This document shows, in pieces, positions 54,109 to 63,298 of a stretch of DNA of 64,000 nt. The notes below the pieces were generated by a model. The model did not search any database and was not told the DNA's origin. It was given only the letters and a program-made list of their open reading frames with translations. The translations under genes and the position numbers were made by a program. This stretch comes from Streptomyces sp. AP-93. GTDB lineage: Bacteria; Actinomycetota; Actinomycetes; Streptomycetales; Streptomycetaceae. The stretch is taken from assembly GCF_022808175.1 (NCBI RefSeq), contig NZ_JALGBX010000011.1, forward strand, positions 177,081 through 241,080. The letters are read 5' to 3'. The number at the start of each line of letters is the position of its first letter. Position 1 is the first letter of the stretch.

Positions 54109-55365
54109 CTAGAGCGTCGGGTACAGCGGGAACTTCGCGGCGAGCGCCGAGACGCGCGCCTTCAGGTCCTCCGCGTCGTAGGCGGGCTTCAGCGCCTGCG
54201 CGATGATCTCGGCGACCTCGGTGAAGGCCTCGGCGTCGAAACCGCGGGTGGCCAGCGCCGGCGTACCGATCCGCAGACCCGAGGTGACCATCGGCGGCCG
54301 CGGGTCGTTCGGGATGGCGTTGCGGTTGACCGTGATGCCGACCTCGTGGAGGCGGTCCTCGGCCTGCTGGCCGTCCAGCTCGGAGTTGCGCAGGTCGACC
54401 AGGACCAGGTGCACGTCGGTGCCGCCGGTGAGGACGTCCACGCCCACGGCCTTGACGTCGTCCTGGACCAGGCGGGCGGCGAGGATCTTCGCACCCTCCA
54501 GCGTGCGCTCCTGGCGCTCCTTGAACTCGGGCGAGGCCGCCACGAGGAAGGAGACGGCCTTGGCCGCGATCACGTGCTCCAGCGGGCCGCCCTGCTGACC
54601 CGGGAAGACCGCGGAGTTGATCTTCTTGGCCAGCTCCTGCGTCGACAGGATGACACCGCCGCGCGGACCGCCGAGGGTCTTGTGCGTGGTGGTGGTCACG
54701 ACGTGGGCGTGCGGCACCGGGTTCGGGTGCAGACCCGCGGCGACCAGGCCGGCGAAGTGCGCCATGTCGACCATCAGGTACGCGCCGACCTCGTCCGCGA
54801 TGCGGCGGAAGGCGGCGAAGTCGAGCTGGCGCGGGTAGGCGGACCAGCCCGCGACGATCAGCTGCGGCTTGGACTCCTTGGCGAGGCGCTCGACCTCGGC
54901 CATGTCGACCTCGCCGGTCTCGTCGACGTGGTACGGGACCACGTTGTAGAGCTTGCCGGAGAAGTTGATCTTCATGCCGTGGGTCAGGTGACCGCCGTGG
55001 GCCAGGTTCAGGCCCATGATCGTGTCGCCCGGCTTGATCAGCGCGAACATCGCGGCCGCGTTCGCCTGCGCACCGGAGTGCGGCTGGACGTTCGCGTGCT
55101 CGGCACCGAAGAGCGCCTTGATGCGGTCGATCGCGATCTGCTCGACCACGTCGACGTGCTCACAGCCGCCGTAGTAGCGGCGGCCGGGGTAGCCCTCGGC
55201 GTACTTGTTGGTCAGGACCGAGCCCTGGGCCTCCATGACGGCGACCGGAGCGAAGTTCTCCGACGCGATCATTTCCAGGGTGGACTGCTGGCGCACGAGT
55301 TCGGCGTCGACGGCGGCGGCGACGTCGGGGTCGAGCTCGTGGAGGGGAGTGTTCAGTACAGACAT
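54109..55365 (-). CDS. glyA: Serine hydroxymethyltransferase
   Basis: The 418-aa PLP enzyme has the conserved LEMIASENFAPVAVMEAQGS, YAEGYPGRRYYGGCEHVD, HSGAQANAAAMFALIKPGDT and the PLP-lysine motif VVTTTTHKTLGGPRGGVIL. It interconverts serine plus tetrahydrofolate with glycine plus 5,10-methylene-THF. Only 14 bp separate it from gcvH upstream, so it is the third gene of a gcvT-gcvH-glyA operon behind the glycine riboswitch. Confidence 0.97.
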   Translation of the reverse strand: MSVLNTPLHELDPDVAAAVDAELVRQQSTLEMIASENFAPVAVMEAQGSVLTNKYAEGYPGRRYYGGCEHVDVVEQIAIDRIKALFGAEHANVQPHSGAQANAAAMFALIKPGDTIMGLNLAHGGHLTHGMKINFSGKLYNVVPYHVDETGEVDMAEVERLAKESKPQLIVAGWSAYPRQLDFAAFRRIADEVGAYLMVDMAHFAGLVAAGLHPNPVPHAHVVTTTTHKTLGGPRGGVILSTQELAKKINSAVFPGQQGGPLEHVIAAKAVSFLVAASPEFKERQERTLEGAKILAARLVQDDVKAVGVDVLTGGTDVHLVLVDLRNSELDGQQAEDRLHEVGITVNRNAIPNDPRPPMVTSGLRIGTPALATRGFDAEAFTEVAEIIAQALKPAYDAEDLKARVSALAAKFPLYPTL

Positions 55366-55379
55366 CAGGGTTCCCTGGG

Positions 55380-55760
55380 TCAGTTGCCGGCGGTGAGCTT
55401 GGCGTACTCGTCCTCGGAGAGCAGGTCGGCCGGCTCCTCCGTGACGCGCACCTTGAAGAGCCAGCCACCCTCGAACGGAGCCGAGTTCACCAGGGCCGGG
55501 TCGTCGATGACGTCCTGGTTGGACTCGACGATCTCGCCGGTGACGGGGGAGTACAGGTCGCTGACCGACTTGGTCGACTCCAGCTCGCCGCAGGTCTCGC
55601 CCGCGGTCACCGTGTCGCCCACCTCGGGAAGCTGGGCGTAGACGACGTCACCGAGCGCGTTGGCCGCGAACTCCGTGATGCCGACCGTCGAGACGCCGTC
55701 CTCGGCGACCGACAGCCACTCGTGCTCCTTGCTGTAACGCAGCTGCTGGGGGTTGCTCAT
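55380..55760 (-). CDS. gcvH: Glycine cleavage system H protein
   Basis: ATG 55760 with CAGGAGA 8 bases upstream gives 126 aa. Conserved LRYSKEHEWLSVAEDGVSTV, GITEFAANALGDVVYAQLPE, VGDTVTAGETCGELESTKS (the lipoylated Lys) and SPVTGEIVESNQDV identify it. It shuttles the aminomethyl group on lipoate between GcvP and GcvT. GcvP is not in this window. Confidence 0.97.
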   Translation of the reverse strand: MSNPQQLRYSKEHEWLSVAEDGVSTVGITEFAANALGDVVYAQLPEVGDTVTAGETCGELESTKSVSDLYSPVTGEIVESNQDVIDDPALVNSAPFEGGWLFKVRVTEEPADLLSEDEYAKLTAGN

Positions 55761-55836
55761 GACCTGATTCTCCTGGATGCGGGGGAGTGGATACGAACGG
55801 TGGTCCTGCGGACCGGCGCGACGCGCCGATGAGCAG

Positions 55837-55861
55837 TGCGGTGCGGTGCGGTGCGGTACGG
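55837..55861. repeat. Pentanucleotide TGCGG repeat in the gcvT-gcvH spacer
   Basis: Four perfect TGCGG units (55837-55856) and one TACGG variant (55857-55861) lie just beyond the gcvT stop codon on the operon strand. Confidence 0.85.
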
Positions 55862-55863
55862 GG

Positions 55864-56979
55864 CTACTTCTGCCGCTTGTAGAACGGCAGGGCCACGACC
55901 TCGTACGCCTCATGCGTACCGCGAATGTCCACGCCGACGCCGGAGGTGCCGGGCGCGGCGTGCGCCGCGTCGACATAGGCCATCGCGATCGGCTTGCCCA
56001 GCGTCGGGGACGGGGCGCCGGAGGTGACCTCGCCGACGACCTGGCCGTCGAAGGTCACGGAGAAGCCGGCGCGCGGAACGCGGCGGCCTTCGGCGATCAG
56101 GCCGACCAGCTTGCGCGGCGGGTTGGAGGCGGCGCGCTCGGCGGCGGCCTCCAGGGCGGCGCGGCCGACGAAGTCGCCCTCCTTCTCGAACTTCACGACC
56201 CGGCCCAGACCCGCGTCGAACGGGGTGAGGGAGGTGGTCAGCTCGTGCCCGTACAGCGGCATGCCCGCTTCCAGGCGCAGGGTGTCGCGGCAGGACAGGC
56301 CGGCCGGGACCAGGCCGACGCCCTCGCCCGCCTTGGTCAGCGCCTGCCACAGCTCCACGGCGTGCTCGGGGGCGACGAACAGCTCGAAGCCGTCCTCGCC
56401 GGTGTAGCCGGTACGCGCGATCAGCGCGGGCACCCCGGCGACGGTCCCGGGAAGGCCGGCGTAGTACTTCAGCCCGTCCAGGTCGGCGTCGGTGAGGGAG
56501 GCGAGGATGCCGGGGGACTCCGGGCCCTGCACCGCGAGCAGCGCGTACGCGTCGCGGTCGTCGCGGACCTCGGTGTCGAAGCCGGCGGCGCGCTCGGTGA
56601 TCGCGTCCAGGACGACCTGGGCGTTGGAGGCGTTCGCGACGATCATGTACTCGGTCTCGCCGAGACGGTAGACGATCAGGTCGTCGACGATGCCGCCGTC
56701 TTCCCGGCAGATGTGCGTGTAGCGGGCGCGGCCGACGCCGACGGTGGAGATGTTGCCGACCAGGGCGTAGTCCAGGGCCTTGACGGCCTCGGGGCCGGTC
56801 AGGGTGATCTCGCCCATGTGGGAGAGGTCGAACAGACCGGCCTTGGTGCGGACGGCGTTGTGCTCGTCGCGCTCGCTGGCGTACCGCAGGGGCATGTCCC
56901 AGCCCGCGAAATCGGTCATGGTCGCACCGAGGGAACGGTGCAGCGCATCGAGGGCGGTCAGGCGGGGGGCAGTGCTCAT
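55864..56979 (-). CDS. gcvT: Glycine cleavage system T protein (aminomethyltransferase)
   Basis: ATG 56979 with GGGAG 8 bases upstream gives 371 aa. It has MTDFAGWDMPLRYASERDEH, GLFDLSHMGEITLTGPEA, REDGGIVDDLIVYRLGETEY, ARTGYTGEDGFELFVAPEHA and SCRDTLRLEAGMPLYGHEL, all standard GcvT blocks, including the Asp that helps cleave the C-N bond. It releases ammonia and makes methylene-THF from the H protein. It is the first gene of the operon, right behind the riboswitch. Confidence 0.97.
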   Translation of the reverse strand: MSTAPRLTALDALHRSLGATMTDFAGWDMPLRYASERDEHNAVRTKAGLFDLSHMGEITLTGPEAVKALDYALVGNISTVGVGRARYTHICREDGGIVDDLIVYRLGETEYMIVANASNAQVVLDAITERAAGFDTEVRDDRDAYALLAVQGPESPGILASLTDADLDGLKYYAGLPGTVAGVPALIARTGYTGEDGFELFVAPEHAVELWQALTKAGEGVGLVPAGLSCRDTLRLEAGMPLYGHELTTSLTPFDAGLGRVVKFEKEGDFVGRAALEAAAERAASNPPRKLVGLIAEGRRVPRAGFSVTFDGQVVGEVTSGAPSPTLGKPIAMAYVDAAHAAPGTSGVGVDIRGTHEAYEVVALPFYKRQK

Positions 56980-57027
56980 GGGTGTGGCTCCCGGGTCCCA
57001 GGGCATGACATGACGAGGAGGAGTTCC

Positions 57028-57262
57028 TCCCCATCTGTCATCGGAACCTGAGAGGTTCGCCGAGAGTTCCCCCCTTCCAGGGGAAGGCCATCGACTTGCA
57101 CCTTGGGTGGAACCGTCGCCGGGGCCCTTACGGGCGGTGGCGCGGCTCGCTTTTCAGATCTGCCTCATCCACGCGGTACGGGGCCTGAGAGATTCAAGGG
57201 AGGTACTTGCTCCTTCGGCGCCCGGGCACCGCCTTGCGGCGTACCCCGGGACTCTCCCGCGC
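57028..57262 (-). promoter_or_regulatory. Tandem glycine riboswitch upstream of gcvT
   Basis: On the minus strand the first aptamer begins GCGGGAGAGTCC (57262 leftward) and contains GCGCCGAAGGAGCAA and GAATCTCTCAGGCCCCGTAC. The second contains CCCAAGGTGCAAGTC, GAACTCTCGGCGAACCTCTC and ACAGATGGGGAGG (ending about 57028). These are the conserved blocks of two consecutive glycine aptamers, the usual ON switch for gcv operons. The expression platform lies between 57027 and the gcvT start. Confidence 0.92.
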
Positions 57263-57470
57263 GGATTCAAGCGGCCGGTATGCAGTTAGGTGTCCAGATG
57301 GCGCACATCATTGCACGACGTGCGGCCGAATGGGGGAGGGGGTCCACAAGGGGAGCGGACCCGGAGCGGACCGCAGCGGACCGGGAGCGGAACCGGAGAC
57401 CCCGGATTACCGTCTCTTTACACTCAGGGGGACAGGGTCCAGGCGACCCGTCGCGGGGGAGGCGAACACT

Positions 57471-58157
57471 GTGCGGAGATTCGGACTACTGGCGGCGACG
57501 AGCACCGGCACCGTCGAGGAGGCGGTGGCAGGGGTGCCGTCCCAGCGCGGCGTCGTACGGGATCCCGCGGCGGGCGGAGCCGCGGGGGAGCCCGCGGCGG
57601 TACGGGACCTGCGCGGGGCCGAGGGCCCGCGGCGGCTGCGCTTCGCCGAGGGCGACGTCGTGGTGGTCTCCGGACTGCCCGGCGGCGGCAAGAGCACCCT
57701 GATCAAGCGGGCCGCGGAGGGCGGCGGCATCGACTCCCAGGACGCCCGCGAGCGGTGGGAGCGCCGGATGCCGGCCGCCCTGCCCTACGCGGTGTACCGC
57801 CCGGCGGTCCGGATCGCGCACTACTGGGGCCTGTGGCGGGTGCTCCGCTCCGGGGCCCCGGCCGTCGTCCACGACTGCGGTACGCAGAGCTGGGTACGGG
57901 CGCTGCTGGCCTCGGCCGCCCGGCGGCGCGGCCGCGCGCTGCACCTGGTGCTGCTGGACACCACCCCGGAGGAAGCGCGGGCCGGTCAGGCGGCGCGGGG
58001 CCGGGGCGTCTCCGCGTACGCCTTCGCCCGGCACCGGGGCGCGGTGGCCCGGCTGCTGCGCGAGGCCGAGGCGGGCCGCCCGCCGGCCGGCTGCGCGTCG
58101 GTGACGCTGCTGGACCGCCCGGCGGCGTCCCGGCTGACCTCGATCGGCTTCCACTAG
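57471..58157 (+). CDS. P-loop kinase/AAA-type ATP-binding protein
   Basis: GTG 57471 with GGAGG 8 bases upstream gives 228 aa. Residues 1-60 are a variable Ala/Gly/Arg region. A classic Walker A, VVVVSGLPGGGKSTLIKRAA, then opens a zeta-toxin/adenylylsulfate-kinase-like P-loop domain: DSQDARERWERRMPAALPYA, AVVHDCGTQSWVRALLASAA and LHLVLLDTTPEEARAGQAAR with an Arg-rich lid. It probably phosphorylates a small molecule or protein; the substrate is unknown. It diverges from the riboswitch operon. Confidence 0.8.
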   Translation: MRRFGLLAATSTGTVEEAVAGVPSQRGVVRDPAAGGAAGEPAAVRDLRGAEGPRRLRFAEGDVVVVSGLPGGGKSTLIKRAAEGGGIDSQDARERWERRMPAALPYAVYRPAVRIAHYWGLWRVLRSGAPAVVHDCGTQSWVRALLASAARRRGRALHLVLLDTTPEEARAGQAARGRGVSAYAFARHRGAVARLLREAEAGRPPAGCASVTLLDRPAASRLTSIGFH

Positions 58158-58279
58158 CGGCGGCGGGCGGCGGCGGCCGGCAGCGGCGGCGGGCCCCCGT
58201 GCGGGCGGCCCCCGGCCGCGGTGTCGCAGGCGCCCGTTAACCTCGGGGCGAGACCAAGCGCAAGCGAGCGGAGACGTAC

Positions 58280-58990
58280 ATGTGGCCGGGTAACGAGCTG
58301 GAGCAGGTGCTCGGGGCGGCGCTCGGGCAGGCGGACGCCGGGGGGCGGATCGTCGAGGTCCTCGGGCGGAGCCACCTGTGGATCCCGCTGCCCGGCGGGG
58401 TGAACAGCCTGAGCCTGCCCACCATGGAGATCGACGGCGCCGCGTACGTGCCCGTCTACAGCTCCGAGGAGCAGTTCCGCGCCTGCGCCGGACCCGCCAT
58501 GGACTTCGCCGTCGCCCCCGCCGTGGACTTCGCCCGGGGCCTGCCCCCGCAGCTCGGCCTCGCGGTCAATCCCGAGGGCTCCGTCGGCGTGCCCCTGCCC
58601 CCGCCGGCCGTCGCGGAGCTCTGCCGCGCCGGCCGCGGCCCGCTCGACGGCCCCGCCACCGGGGGCCGGGTCCGGCTCTTCGAGCCCGACTGGCAGGAGG
58701 ACCCGGTCGAGTTCCTGACCGCCGCCGCGGAGGAGTTCCGGGCGACCGGAGTCGTCGCGGCCGCGCACCGCTGCCTCGCCAGCGTCGAGGGCGGCTCGCC
58801 GGAGCTCTACGTCGGCGTCCGAATGGTGGGATGGGAGCCCGGGATGCGAAACGCCCCGATGGAGGCGCTGGGCCGGGCCCTGACCCGCGTACCGCCGCCC
58901 TGGCCGGTGCAGTTGATCCTGCTCGACGCCGCGGAAGACCCGGTCGTCGACTTCATCACCACGCGCGTACGCCCCTTCTACCTGCCGTAG
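58280..58990 (+). CDS. SseB-like protein (enhanced serine sensitivity family)
   Basis: The 236-aa protein has a two-part SseB layout. The N-terminal SseB domain reads NELEQVLGAALGQADAGGRI, LWIPLPGG, YVPVYSSEEQFRAC and LPPQLGLAVNPEGSVGVPLP. The C-terminal SseB_C region reads ELYVGVRMVGWEPG, PWPVQLILLDAAEDPVVDFI, TTRVRPFYLP. GGAGA lies 5 bases before ATG 58280. In E. coli an SseB effect on serine sensitivity gives the family its name; the biochemical role is unknown. Its position across from glyA/gcv/sdaA makes a serine-related role plausible. Confidence 0.88.
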   Translation: MWPGNELEQVLGAALGQADAGGRIVEVLGRSHLWIPLPGGVNSLSLPTMEIDGAAYVPVYSSEEQFRACAGPAMDFAVAPAVDFARGLPPQLGLAVNPEGSVGVPLPPPAVAELCRAGRGPLDGPATGGRVRLFEPDWQEDPVEFLTAAAEEFRATGVVAAAHRCLASVEGGSPELYVGVRMVGWEPGMRNAPMEALGRALTRVPPPWPVQLILLDAAEDPVVDFITTRVRPFYLP

Positions 58991-59057
58991 TGACGCTTAA
59001 GCTGGTGGCCGACACGCGTGGACGACGGGCGGACGAACAGACGAAGAGGGGTACCGG

Positions 59058-59798
59058 GTGAGTGCGTCAGGCACGGCCGCGGTCGGGCAGGTCGAGCACA
59101 TGCTGCGCCAGGTGACTCCCGGGCGCTACGAGAGCTACGAGTCCCTCCTGCACGCCCTGGCCGAGGGACGGCTGTGGATGCTCCTCTGGCAGGGGCAGCC
59201 CGGTTCCCCCGAGGCGCAGTACGGCGGCATGGAGGTCGAGGGCCTCGGGTACGCGCCCTGCGTGACCTCCCCGCAGGAGCTGGCCGCCAGCGGCTGGAAC
59301 CGCGGGTACGAGGTGGTCACCGGCCGGGACATCGCCCGCGCCCTCTACCCCGACCGCTGGGGGCTGTGGCTCAATCCGCACGCCCAGGGCGGCGGCGTCG
59401 GCCTTCCCTGGGCCGATCTGCGCCGGATCGCCACCGGGCTGGACCGGATGCCGGCCGGCCCGCTGCGGCTGTCCGAGCCCGCCATCGAGCTGCCGCAGTT
59501 CTACGGGCTGCTCACGCAGCACGCGCACCGCACGCCCGCCGTCCGCTCGCTGCGCCGCGCCTGGGTGCAGCCCGCCCTGGGGTCCCCGTACCTCGCCGTC
59601 GGGCTCGACCTGTACGACGCTTCCGCGCACGCGCTGGAATCCGTACGGGAGATGATGCGCCAGTCGGTCGGCGCGGTCCCCGAGGGAGTGCCCGTCTGCA
59701 CGGTCGCGCTCGCGGACGAACACGACCCGGTGGCGATGTGGCTGCGGGCGCGGACCCGCCCCTTCTACGACCGCGAGGGACAGGCGCCCGCCTACTGA
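59058..59798 (+). CDS. Second SseB-like protein
   Basis: GTG 59058 with GAGGGG 6 bases upstream gives 246 aa. It shares the SseB plan with the gene before it: MLRQVTPGRYESYESLLHAL, WNRGYEVVTGRDIARALYPD, RWGLWLNPHAQGGGVGLPWA, then SPYLAVGLDLYDASAHALES and the family-like end VAMWLRARTRPFYDREG. The two are only 67 bp apart and probably form one operon, arising by an old duplication. Confidence 0.85.
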   Translation: MSASGTAAVGQVEHMLRQVTPGRYESYESLLHALAEGRLWMLLWQGQPGSPEAQYGGMEVEGLGYAPCVTSPQELAASGWNRGYEVVTGRDIARALYPDRWGLWLNPHAQGGGVGLPWADLRRIATGLDRMPAGPLRLSEPAIELPQFYGLLTQHAHRTPAVRSLRRAWVQPALGSPYLAVGLDLYDASAHALESVREMMRQSVGAVPEGVPVCTVALADEHDPVAMWLRARTRPFYDREGQAPAY

Positions 59799-59850
59799 GA
59801 CGTCCCGCTCGCCGGGACGTCCCGCTCGTTGAGGCATCCCGCTCGTTGAG
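59799..59850. repeat. Three tandem 17-18-bp repeats after the second SseB gene
   Basis: Units GACGTCCCGCTCGCCGG, GACGTCCCGCTCGTTGAG and GCATCCCGCTCGTTGAG follow the stop codon head to tail. Confidence 0.85.
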
Positions 59851-59871
59851 ACATAGGGGCCAAGCCACCCG

Positions 59872-59903
59872 AGGCCGCACGGAACAGTCGTTCCGTGCGG
59901 CCT
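59872..59903 (+). terminator. 14-bp hairpin terminator of the sseB-like operon
   Basis: A perfect stem (59872-59885 with 59890-59903) and 4-base loop are followed by TTGC. Confidence 0.85.
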
Positions 59904-60312
59904 TTGCGTTGTCCTGATTTCGACGCTGATGTACGCCCAATAGACATGCTCGTAGGCCGAGTTGGGTGCCATGTCCGATTCCGTACCGAACGGGATGTCT
60001 TGCTCCGCTGAGACGACAGTGAAGTCCGGATAACGGGAACTCTGCCCTCAGATCACGGTTGCGCATCCATTCACCTGCGGGTCTGGCGGCTGATCGAGCG
60101 CCCGATGAAGACTCCCCACCCAAGAGCGGGTCAGTCCTCCAAGGGCGAGCCCGTCACAGGAACTTCGCCTGTTGTTTCGTACAGCACCATGCGCACCACC
60201 AGCACTGCCCGTTCCGCAGCACCTCGCACTCCGAGCGCCACTCCGCACCAACGCCGCCACAGCGGCGGGCATGGGCCGACCCACCCGTCGGCCGAGAGGG
60301 GTCCCCACCACG
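59904..60312. promoter_or_regulatory. 409-bp leader region of the peptide ABC importer
   Basis: No convincing gene. The first half is AT-richer (about 59910-60060) and probably holds the importer promoter. The second half has open frames in all phases without family similarity. The GAGAGGGG ribosome-binding site of the permease lies at its right end. Confidence 0.4.
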
Positions 60313-61305
60313 ATGACGGCACCACTGCACGACATGAGCGCGGAGACACCCGCACCCGTGTCCGTAGCCGACGTCCCCGCCAAGGCCATCGAAGGCCGCT
60401 CACCCGGTCGGATCGCCTGGACGCGGCTCAAGCGCGACAAGGTCGCGCTGACGGGCGGCGTGATCGTGATCCTCCTGATCCTCGTGGCGGTCTTCGCCCC
60501 GCTGATCGTGAGCCTGCTGGGCCACCCGCCCAACGAGTTCCACGAGGATCTGCTCGACCCGGAATTCGGCACGCCGCTCGGATCCTTCGGCGGCATCAGC
60601 TCCGACTTCCTGCTGGGCGTGGAGCCGACCAACGGTCGCGACGTGTTCAGCCGGATCGTCTACGGCGCCCGCATATCCCTGGTCGTCGCCTTCCTCGCCG
60701 CTTTCGTCTCCGTCGTCCTCGGCAGCCTGCTGGGCGCGCTGGCCGGCTTCCTCGGCGGCTGGGTCGACGGCATCATCAGCCGCACCATGGACCTGCTGCT
60801 GGCCTTCCCGCAGCTGCTCTTCACCATCTCGCTGGTCTCGGTCGTTCCCAACTCCCTGTGGGGATTCACGGGTTCGGGCGTTCGGATGGGTGTCCTCGTC
60901 GTCGTCATCGGCTTCTTCGGCTGGCCGTACATCGGCCGCATCGTGCGGGGCCAGACGATCTCGCTGCGCGAGCGGGAGTACGTCGAGGCCGCGCGCAGCC
61001 TCGGCGCCGGCCGCGGCTACATCCTGATCAAGGAGCTCCTGCCGAACCTGATCGCGCCGATCCTCGTCTACACGACGCTGATCATCCCGACCAACATCCT
61101 GACGGAGGCGGCCCTCAGCTTCCTCGGCGCCGGTGTCAAGCCGCCCACCGCCTCCTGGGGAAAGATGCTGTCCGACGCCATCCCCATCTACCAGGACGAC
61201 CCCATGTTCATGGTCGTCCCCGGTATGGCGATCTTCATCACCGTCCTGGCGTTCAACCTCTTCGGGGACGGGCTGCGTGACGCACTCGACCCCAAGGGCA
61301 GCTGA
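60313..61305 (+). CDS. Peptide/nickel-type ABC transporter permease (DppC/OppC-like)
   Basis: ATG 60313 gives 330 aa; the open frame upstream to 60172 is not supported. After a cytoplasmic N-terminus (GRIAWTRLKRDKVALTGGVI) come an OppC-type first TM and DVFSRIVYGARISLVVAFLA. The coupling EAA motif is EYVEAARSLGAGRGYILIKE, and TEAALSFLGAGVKPPTASWG is typical. It forms half of the membrane channel for an oligopeptide importer together with the partial permease at 63299. ATPase genes are presumably beyond the window. Confidence 0.92.
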   Translation: MTAPLHDMSAETPAPVSVADVPAKAIEGRSPGRIAWTRLKRDKVALTGGVIVILLILVAVFAPLIVSLLGHPPNEFHEDLLDPEFGTPLGSFGGISSDFLLGVEPTNGRDVFSRIVYGARISLVVAFLAAFVSVVLGSLLGALAGFLGGWVDGIISRTMDLLLAFPQLLFTISLVSVVPNSLWGFTGSGVRMGVLVVVIGFFGWPYIGRIVRGQTISLREREYVEAARSLGAGRGYILIKELLPNLIAPILVYTTLIIPTNILTEAALSFLGAGVKPPTASWGKMLSDAIPIYQDDPMFMVVPGMAIFITVLAFNLFGDGLRDALDPKGS

Positions 61306-61345
61306 ACCACTTCAACGATTCACCCACCAACGGAGGTTGAACAAC

Positions 61346-63115
61346 GTGATCCGCAGAAAGAAGGCGCTCGCGATCACCGCGGTGGTCGCTGCCCTGTCGA
61401 TGTCCGCCGTGGCGTGCAGCAAGGACGAGGCCAAGACCCCGTCCAAGGGCAAGCCGGCCGCCGGCGCCGCCGGCTTCGACGCCGCGACCACCGGTGTCGT
61501 GAACCCGTCGACCACCAAGGGCGGAGAGCTCAAGCTCTGGTCCCCCCAGGACGTCGACTACCTCGACCCGGCGCGCGCCTACTACGGCTTCGTCTGGAAC
61601 CTGCAGCGCCTCTACGTCCGCCAGCTGTTCGCTTACGACAGCAAGCCGGGCGCCGCGGGCACCAAGTTGGTCCCGGACCTCGCCGCGGGCGACCCGGTCC
61701 TGAGCAACGACGGCAAGACGTACACCGTCAAGATCAAGGACGGGGTGAAGTTCGAGGACGGTACGCCGATCACCTCGAAGGACTTCAAGTACGGCATCGA
61801 GCGCGTCTTCGCGCAGGACGTGCTGTCCGGCGGTCCCACGTACCTGATCGACATCCTCGACCAGGGCCAGAAGTACCCCGGCCCGTACAAGGACACCGAC
61901 CCGGACAAGATGGGTCTGAAGTCCGTCCAGACGCCGGACGACAAGACGATCGTCTTCAACCTGGCGAGCGCCAACTCCGACTTCAAGTACCTGCTGGCCA
62001 TGCCCTCCTCCTCCCCGGTCCCCGCCGGCAAGGACACGGGCGCCACCTACACCAACAAGCCGGTCTCCACCGGTCCTTACAAGGTGTCGGAGTTCACGGC
62101 GAGCAAGGGCGCGACCTTCGTCCGCAACGAGAACTGGGACCCGAAGACGGACACGATCCGCACGGGCCTGCCGGACAAGGTCTCCTTCACGGTGACGACC
62201 AACCCGGACGACATGGACGCGCGTCTGCTCTCCGGTGACATCGACCTCGCGGTCGACGGCACGGGCATGCAGGCGGCCGGCAAGAACAAGGTCCTCAAGG
62301 ACGAGGCGCTCAAGGCCAACGCGGACAACCCGTTCACGGGCTACATCCGCTACTTCGTCTTCCCGACGACCGTCGCGCCGTTCGACAACATCGAGTGCCG
62401 CAAGGCCGTCATCTACGCGGCCGACCCCAAGTCCCTGCAGACCGCTCGCGGCGGCCCGACCAGCGGTGACCTCGGTGCGAACATGCTGCCGCCCGGCATC
62501 CCCGGCGCCGACAAGAAGTACGACCCGTTCAACCTGACCAAGGGCGAGCCCCAGATCGAGAAGGCCAAGGAGGCCCTCAAGGCCTGCGGCAAGCCGGACG
62601 GGTTCACGACCACCATCGCGGTCCGCAACAACCGTGCCCCCGAGGTGAAGACCGCCGAGTCCCTGCAGGCGGCGCTCGACAAGGTCGGCATCAAGGTCAC
62701 GATCGACCAGTACGACGGCAAGCTCTCCTCCTCCGTCATCGGCTCGCCCGAGAACGTGAAGAACAAGGGCTACGGCATCATCGTCATGGGCTGGGGCGCC
62801 GACTACAACTCCGGTTCGGGCTTCCTGCAGCCGCTGGTCGACGGAAAGTTCATCGCGCCGAACGCCAACAACAACTTCAGCATGATCAACGACCCTGAGA
62901 TCAACGGGCTGTTCAAGACCGCCGCTGCCGCCGCCACCCCGGAAGCCGCAGCGCCGTTCTACACCCAGATCAACCAGAAGGTCATGGAGAAGGCCCTCTA
63001 CCTGCCGATCAACTTCGACAAGGCCTTCGTCTACCACAACCCGCGCCTGACCAACGTCTACTTCAACGACTCGATGGGCAAGATCGACCTTGCCACCATC
63101 GGCGTCATGAAGTAG
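61346..63115 (+). CDS. ABC transporter substrate-binding lipoprotein, peptide family (SBP_bac_5)
   Basis: GTG 61346 with CGGAGG upstream gives 589 aa. The lipobox is MSAVAC-SK. The family-5 binding protein follows: DYLDPARAYYGFVWNLQRLY, VKIKDGVKFEDGTPITSKDF, VSTGPYKVSEFTASKGATFV, IRYFVFPTTVAPFDNIECRK, IIVMGWGADYN. It captures peptides or related ligands outside the cell for the flanking permeases. It is cotranscribed with the permease 40 bp upstream. Confidence 0.94.
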   Translation: MIRRKKALAITAVVAALSMSAVACSKDEAKTPSKGKPAAGAAGFDAATTGVVNPSTTKGGELKLWSPQDVDYLDPARAYYGFVWNLQRLYVRQLFAYDSKPGAAGTKLVPDLAAGDPVLSNDGKTYTVKIKDGVKFEDGTPITSKDFKYGIERVFAQDVLSGGPTYLIDILDQGQKYPGPYKDTDPDKMGLKSVQTPDDKTIVFNLASANSDFKYLLAMPSSSPVPAGKDTGATYTNKPVSTGPYKVSEFTASKGATFVRNENWDPKTDTIRTGLPDKVSFTVTTNPDDMDARLLSGDIDLAVDGTGMQAAGKNKVLKDEALKANADNPFTGYIRYFVFPTTVAPFDNIECRKAVIYAADPKSLQTARGGPTSGDLGANMLPPGIPGADKKYDPFNLTKGEPQIEKAKEALKACGKPDGFTTTIAVRNNRAPEVKTAESLQAALDKVGIKVTIDQYDGKLSSSVIGSPENVKNKGYGIIVMGWGADYNSGSGFLQPLVDGKFIAPNANNNFSMINDPEINGLFKTAAAAATPEAAAPFYTQINQKVMEKALYLPINFDKAFVYHNPRLTNVYFNDSMGKIDLATIGVMK

Positions 63116-63131
63116 TCGCGACCGTCGCGGA

Positions 63132-63167
63132 GCCCGGGCCGCCCGGCCGAGCCGGGCGGCCCCGGGC
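63132..63167 (+). terminator. Hairpin between binding protein and second permease (possible attenuator)
   Basis: GCCCGGGCCGCCCGGC (63132-63147) pairs with 63151-63167 with one bulged C and a 3-base loop. It is inside the operon, so it may set relative expression of the binding protein rather than end transcription. Confidence 0.6.
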
Positions 63168-63298
63168 CCGCGACCCGTCAGATCCAGCTGGTTCGCCTTC
63201 ACCGCACATGCGCTAGTCCGAAGGGCAGGTGAAGGCCGCAGGCGGCGACTGCCGTCCCCACAAGGGGCGGTGGGCGCCGGCCCGAGCGGCCGACTGCA

